54,367 nucleotides of DNA from Burkholderiaceae bacterium. GTDB taxonomy: Bacteria > Pseudomonadota > Gammaproteobacteria > Burkholderiales > Burkholderiaceae_C. Both the position numbers and the translations under genes were made by a program. The notes beneath the pieces were generated by a model that was given only the letters and a program-made list of their open reading frames with translations, did no database searches and was not told the origin of the DNA. Each line of letters starts with the position of its first letter. Position 1 is the first letter of the stretch. The stretch lies in NCBI GenBank assembly GCA_913776825.1, contig CAJYPV010000009.1, positions 69,357 to 123,723 on the forward strand. The letters run 5' to 3'. This document shows positions 46,233 to 54,367 of the stretch, in pieces.

Positions 46233-49200
46233 ATGCGTCGTTTTTCCGTCAATCCGCCCGAACGGCGGTCGGCTGCATGGCAAACGTGGACCGCGATCTC
46301 ATTGCTGGCGCTGGCCTTCGGCTGGGCGGTGAGCGTCGGACAGCGATGGAAGCTGGAGCGCGAGCTGCATGAGCAGTTGCGCCACGTCGCGGAGCGGCAG
46401 GCCGTCGGACTGATCCAGGCGACGCTGACCGGGCCGGACATGGGGGCGGTGACGATCAGCGGCCTTTTCGATCCAGACATCAAGACCCTGGCGCTTGCGA
46501 CCGACGTGGCGCGCGCCCGCCGGGAGAGACCCGGCGAAGCGCACTTGAGCGCCATCGCGGCATCCATGACGGGGGATGAAGCCTTCGTCGTCAACCGGGA
46601 CCAAGTGATCATCGCCGAGTGGGTCCGCCTGGCCAATCAGCAGGCCATCGGACTGAACCTGGCGCATCGGGGCTACGTGCAACAGGCACTCCAGGGACGG
46701 GCGTCGGTCTTCACGACGCTCAGCACTCGCCTGCAGGAACCGGTGATTTACTTCGCCGCTCCCATCTATGCTGGGTACCAGCAGGCCAGCGGCGTCATCG
46801 GCGTCATGGTGGGGCGCAAGCTCCCGGAGATGCTGGAACCCTTCCTGAAGTCGGACGGTCGACAGGACTCCTTGCTGCTGTCACCGCACGGCGTCGTGTT
46901 CGCTGCCAGCCGCCCGGACTGGGCGCAAACACTGGTCGGCGCGGCCACAGACGAACGTGCACGCCAGCTGACCGCGACACGCCGTTACGGAGACCTGTTC
47001 AAGGACCCGTCGGCTTCGCGCGTGTTGCCTTTTGATCCAGAGCCCGCCCCCGTGATCGCACACCAGGGCCGACGGCTGGCTCGTGCCGTCGTGCCCATCG
47101 AATGGAACGATCCGGACGGGCCCTGGCGCCTGGTACTGCTGGAGGACCTGGGGCCCGCCGTGTCCGGCCATCAGCAGCTCGTGGTACCTGCTTTGGCGAC
47201 CGGTCTGCTCGCGGGATGCCTCGCGCTCGTGCGGCAATTCAGGGCCAGCCGAAACGCGCGCGCCCGTCAGGCCGCCACCATCCGGGCGCGCGCCGACCAG
47301 CTCCGGGAGATCTTCCGCCTGGCGCCGATCGGCGTCGCGGTGCTGCTCAATCGCCAAGCGGAATACGTGAACGCCGTGTTGGCCGCACAGCTCGGCGTGA
47401 CCCTGCATGGCTCCTGGCCCGATTGCGCCGCCAACCCCGAGTCCGAGACCTTGATGGCGCGCGTGCTGGATGAGCGACAGGAACTGCAGCGCGCCGACGT
47501 GTGCCTGCTCGACATCGATCACCAGCCGCGCGACTTCCTTTTGTCGACCATGCGCTTCGACTATGAAGGCGACAAGCCGGCCCTGGTCCTGTGGCTGACG
47601 GATGTCACCCGCCGCCGCCAAGCCGCCCGGGAGGCGCTGCGCGCCAAGGAGGCGGCCGAGGCCGAGGCGCGCGCCAAGGCAAGCTTCCTGATCAGCATGA
47701 GCCACGAGATCCGGACACCGATGAACGTCATCATCGGCATGTCCGACCTCGCGCTGCGTACCGGTATGGACGCTCGTCAGCGCACCTTCCTGGAGAAGGC
47801 GCACGGCGCTGCGATCAGCCTCCTCGGCCTGATCGACGACCTGCTGGATCTGAGCTGCCTGGAATCGGGTCGGCTGACGCTGGAGGCCACGCCCTTCGAT
47901 CTGATCCAGGTCATGGATCACATGGTCAACCTGATCGGGCTGCGCGCCCAGGACAAGGGCCTCGAACTGCTGTTGCACCTGCCTAACGACGTACCGACGG
48001 CGCTGGTGGGTGATCCTGCACGGCTCGGTCAGGTTCTGGTGAACCTGGGCAACAACGCTGTCAAGTTCACCGATGAGGGCGAGGTGATCGTGCGCGTGGA
48101 ACGCGTCGCGCTGCCGTCAGCGCCGCCTGACGACGCATCCGCGCCAGTCGGCGACGTGATGCTTCGCTTCAGCGTTCAGGACTCGGGTATCGGCCTGAGC
48201 GAGGAAGCCTGCGCCCGGCTGTTTTCCAGCTTCGTCCAGGCCGACACGTCCACCACGCGAAAGTATGGGGGCAGCGGACTGGGCCTGGCCATCAGCAAGC
48301 AACTGGTGGAAGGCATGGGCGGGACCATTGGCGTTCATTCACGGCCCGGCGAAGGCGCGACTTTCTCCTTCACCGTGCGACTGGGGCTGCAATCAGGCGC
48401 CTCAGAGGTCGCCGCGGCGCCAGTCGACGTCGCCCGGCTTCGCGTGCTGGTGGCGGACGACCACCAGGTGGCTCGGGAGATCCTCGGCTCGCTCTGCGAG
48501 GGCTTCGGCATGCGGGTGGCCCACGCGGTCAACGGTGCGAACGCCGTTCAATGCGTGCTGGAGGCGCAGGCCGACGGTGATCCTTTCGATCTGGTGCTGA
48601 TGGATTGGCAGATGCCCGTCCTGGACGGCCTGGAGGCCGCGCGACTCATCTCGGACGGACACCTGCACCCGCCGCCGGCCATTCTGCTGGTGACGGCGTT
48701 CGGCCGCGAGGAGGCTCTGACGGCCGCGCTGGCCGCCTTCGATCCTCACGGTCGCCCCGGCCTGTTGAACAAGCCGGTGACAGCCTCGACGCTACTGGCC
48801 GCGATCGCGGCCGCCAAGGGTCACGATTACCGGCCGCCGCCTGCGCCGCGGCTCCGCGCCACGACCCGGCAGGCCATGCTGCAACTGGAAGGCGCGCGGC
48901 TGCTTGTGGTGGAGGATGATCCGGCAAGCCAGGAGCTCGCCGCCGAGTTGCTTCGCGCGGCGGGTCTGGACGTGACCCTGGCGGGGAACGGGCGGGACGC
49001 GCTGGACCTGTTGGCGATGTCGCCTGGGGGTTATGACGCGGTACTGCTGGATTGCCAGATGCCGGTGATGGACGGTTACGAGACCACACGCCGAATTCGT
49101 CGCCATCCCGCCTGGCGCGACCTGCCGGTCATCGCCTTGACCGCCAGCGCGACGAGCGTCGATCGGGAGCGCATCCTCGCCGCCGGAATGGACGATCACC

Positions 49201-49549
49201 TGCCGAAGCCGCTGAATGTGGAAAGGCTCTTCGAAACACTGGCGAGGTGGCTGGCGCACGGGGACGAGGCCGCCACCAGAGGCACGACGATGCATCGGCA
49301 GCCGATCGCCGAAGCCGGTTCACCGCTCGACGCGCTGCTGCGCGATCTCATGCGACTGCTGCTGGCCGATGATGCGGATGCCGTGCAGGTCGCTGCGGCA
49401 CTGCTGCAAGAGATGGAAGCGCGACCGCCTGCCGCGCCCCGCGCCCGGCTGCTGCACCGCGTGGTCGTCGCGACGACCGGTTTCGCCTTCGACGAGGCGC
49501 TCTCGCTGCTGCGATGGGGCGGCGGCGCGACCGATGCGGAGGCGGCGCG

Positions 49550-49553
<4 letters not shown>
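46233..49553 (+). CDS. Hybrid sensor histidine kinase 1 (Cache-like sensor, PAS, HisKA, HATPase, two receivers)
   Basis: The 1106-residue inner-membrane protein senses an external signal and autophosphorylates. TM1 is at about residues 18-36 and TM2 at 316-334, with a Cache-like sensor between them (RGYVQQALQGR matches the RxYFxxAL motif). A PAS-like region (about 355-460) and a helical linker follow. HisKA has His491 in SMSHEIRTPMN. The HATPase domain is intact: N-box NLGNNAVKFTD (Asn604, Asn608), G1 DSGIGL (Asp650) and G2 GSGLGLAIS (680-688). Receiver 1 has Asp791 and Lys847, and receiver 2 has Asp940 and Lys992. No HPt domain follows, only a tail of about 80 residues that resembles the end of kinase 2. 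Stop and next start overlap (ATGA). Confidence 0.93.
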
Positions 49554-53419
<3,866 letters not shown>

Positions 53420-53440
53420 CACGAGCCATCAGGAGCCCCC

Positions 53441-53977
53441 ATGAACCCTGCCTCCCCTGTCCCGCCTCCAGCCGCCATCGACAGCCCGCTCGACGGCAAC
53501 GCGCCAGCGACGCCGGACGATTTGCGCTCGACCATCCTGATCGTCGACGATTCGCCGGAGATCCTCTCCCAGTTGTATGGGCTCCTCAAGGAGCGACACC
53601 GCGTGAAGGTCGCGACGACCGGCGACCGCGCGTTGCGAATCGCCGCCGAAGTGCCGCATCCCGACCTGATCCTGCTGGACGTCCTGATGCCCCACATGGA
53701 TGGCCACGAGATCTGCCGCTGCCTCAAGGCGGACGCCGCCACGCGTGACATCCCGGTGCTGTTCCTCACCGCGCGCTCGGACGTGGCCGACGAAAGCCAC
53801 GGCCTGGCGCTGGGCGCGGTCGACTACATCACCAAGCCGATCAGCCCGCCCATCCTCCTCGCGCGCGTGCGCACGCACCTGCAGCTCAAGGCCGCCGCCG
53901 ACGTGCTGCGTGAACGGGCGGCCCATCTGGAAGCCGAAATCGCGCGCCGCATCGGCGCGCCGGACGGTTCGGCCTGA
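53441..53977 (+). CDS. Receiver-only response regulator with C-terminal helix
   Basis: The 178-residue protein has a Pro/Ala-rich N-terminus (1-28) and a full receiver domain: Asp36-Asp37 in ILIVDDSPE, phosphoacceptor Asp80 in [13 protein letters not shown], Thr110 and Lys132 in [10 protein letters not shown] helical, probably coiled-coil tail follows (about 138-170). The receiver closely resembles those joined to HD-GYP domains in RpfG-like proteins, but here no output domain follows. AGGAG lies 7 nt before the ATG, 21 bp after the kinase 2 stop, so it is the third gene of the module. Confidence 0.9.
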   Translation: MNPASPVPPPAAIDSPLDGNAPATPDDLRSTILIVDDSPEILSQLYGLLKERHRVKVATTGDRALRIAAEVPHPDLILLDVLMPHMDGHEICRCLKADAATRDIPVLFLTARSDVADESHGLALGAVDYITKPISPPILLARVRTHLQLKAAADVLRERAAHLEAEIARRIGAPDGSA

Positions 53978-54185
53978 GCCACGGCGCCAAGCCGCCAAGC
54001 CGCCGAGCCGCGGCCACGCGCGCTGGTCCGGCTCAATGAGTCGAAGCGGATCAAGCCGGGCAGAGACAAGCGCCACGGTTGGCTCGTCGAATCGAAGCGG
54101 ATCACTCGCCTGTCACCTACGCCGTCGACGCGGTTAACACCGCGCTTCCCCACGCCGCTGGCGCCACGGCCGCACAACCGGCCCC
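53978..54185. other. Gap before yciO with a 13-bp direct repeat
   Basis: The repeat TCGAAGCGGATCA occurs at 54041-54053 and 54092-54104, 51 bp apart. A few short AAGCCGCC-like repeats lie near 53990. No terminator or gene was recognised. Confidence 0.6.
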
Positions 54186-54367
54186 ATGGCTCAAATCTTC
54201 GAAGTCCACCCCGACAACCCTCAGGCCCGTTTCCTGCGCAAGGCCGCGCAGATCATCGACCAGGGCGGCATTGGCGCGATTCCCACCGACTCCAGCTATG
54301 CGCTGGTCTGCCGGCTGGATGACAAGGCGGCGGCCGAAGCGCTGCGGCGCATTCGGGGGGTCGATGA
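54186..54367 (+). CDS. yciO: YciO/YrdC-fold protein, N-terminal part (cut by window end)
   Basis: About 60 codons are visible. The start MAQIFEVHPDNPQARFLRKA closely resembles the E. coli YciO start, and GGIGAIPTDSSYALVCRLDDK is the dsRNA/nucleotide-binding core of the YrdC fold. The related TsaC makes threonylcarbamoyl-AMP for tRNA modification; YciO members may have lost or kept that activity. E. coli carries yciO next to rnm; here the kinase module separates them. Confidence 0.9.
   Translation, partial: MAQIFEVHPDNPQARFLRKAAQIIDQGGIGAIPTDSSYALVCRLDDKAAAEALRRIRGVD

Overview
The window is a GC-rich, gene-dense bacterial chromosome segment that looks like a betaproteobacterium of the order Burkholderiales, probably the Roseateles/Mitsuaria/Rubrivivax side. 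This rests on recognised gene neighbourhoods: polA next to a DUF2782 protein, thrB and a BPSS1780-type membrane protein; lolC-lolD near tatD; xseB-ispA-dxs; and an uncharacterised COG4255-like gene overlapping recJ. No rRNA, tRNA, CRISPR array, transposase or integrase was recognised. The species is not determined.

Layout. 1-3843 (minus): lolC-lolD (lipoprotein export), purU and a truncated tatD. 4119-4529: a lone receiver protein, then a 152-bp tandem repeat with long hairpins. 5065-10386: polA (minus), then DUF2782, thrB and a membrane protein (plus). 10596-12827: a PhoX-type phosphatase behind a PhoB-like box. 12997-18948: a small XRE regulator, uvrD, a YchJ-like protein, truC, and a beta-propeller protein with a MoaD/ThiS-like partner. 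19309-24203: ahpC/ahpF, then divergent lysA/lysR. 24470-27581: the xseB-ispA-dxs isoprenoid operon. 28177-32003: a Rieske oxygenase, a DMT transporter, a sulfurtransferase and a universal stress protein. 32123-39530: a ZIP metal transporter with a terminator-like leader hairpin, a dienelactone hydrolase, ppx, a glycine-zipper protein, ppk and a metallophosphoesterase. 39658-43615: a COG4255-like gene, recJ, trxC and a host-attachment family protein. 43616-44954: a gene-free block of repeats. 44955-54367: the PHP phosphatase gene rnm and the start of yciO, a pair that is adjacent in E. coli, separated here by a two-kinase signalling module.

How genes work together. ppk, ppx and phoX form a phosphate/polyphosphate theme, and phoX and ppk both carry PhoB-like 7-4-7 boxes at the same 10-nt distance from a -10 element. 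ahpC and ahpF form a peroxide-reducing pair split by a hairpin. The kinase module at 46233-53977 is the most unusual system. Kinase 1 has an intact ATP-binding domain but no HPt domain. Kinase 2 has an HPt domain but has lost the N-box asparagine and the G2 glycines of its ATP-binding domain. They overlap by 4 bp and are followed by a receiver protein, which suggests one split phosphorelay. A second general pattern is that seven genes have a -10-like hexamer only 6-8 nt before the start codon, which predicts leaderless mRNAs.
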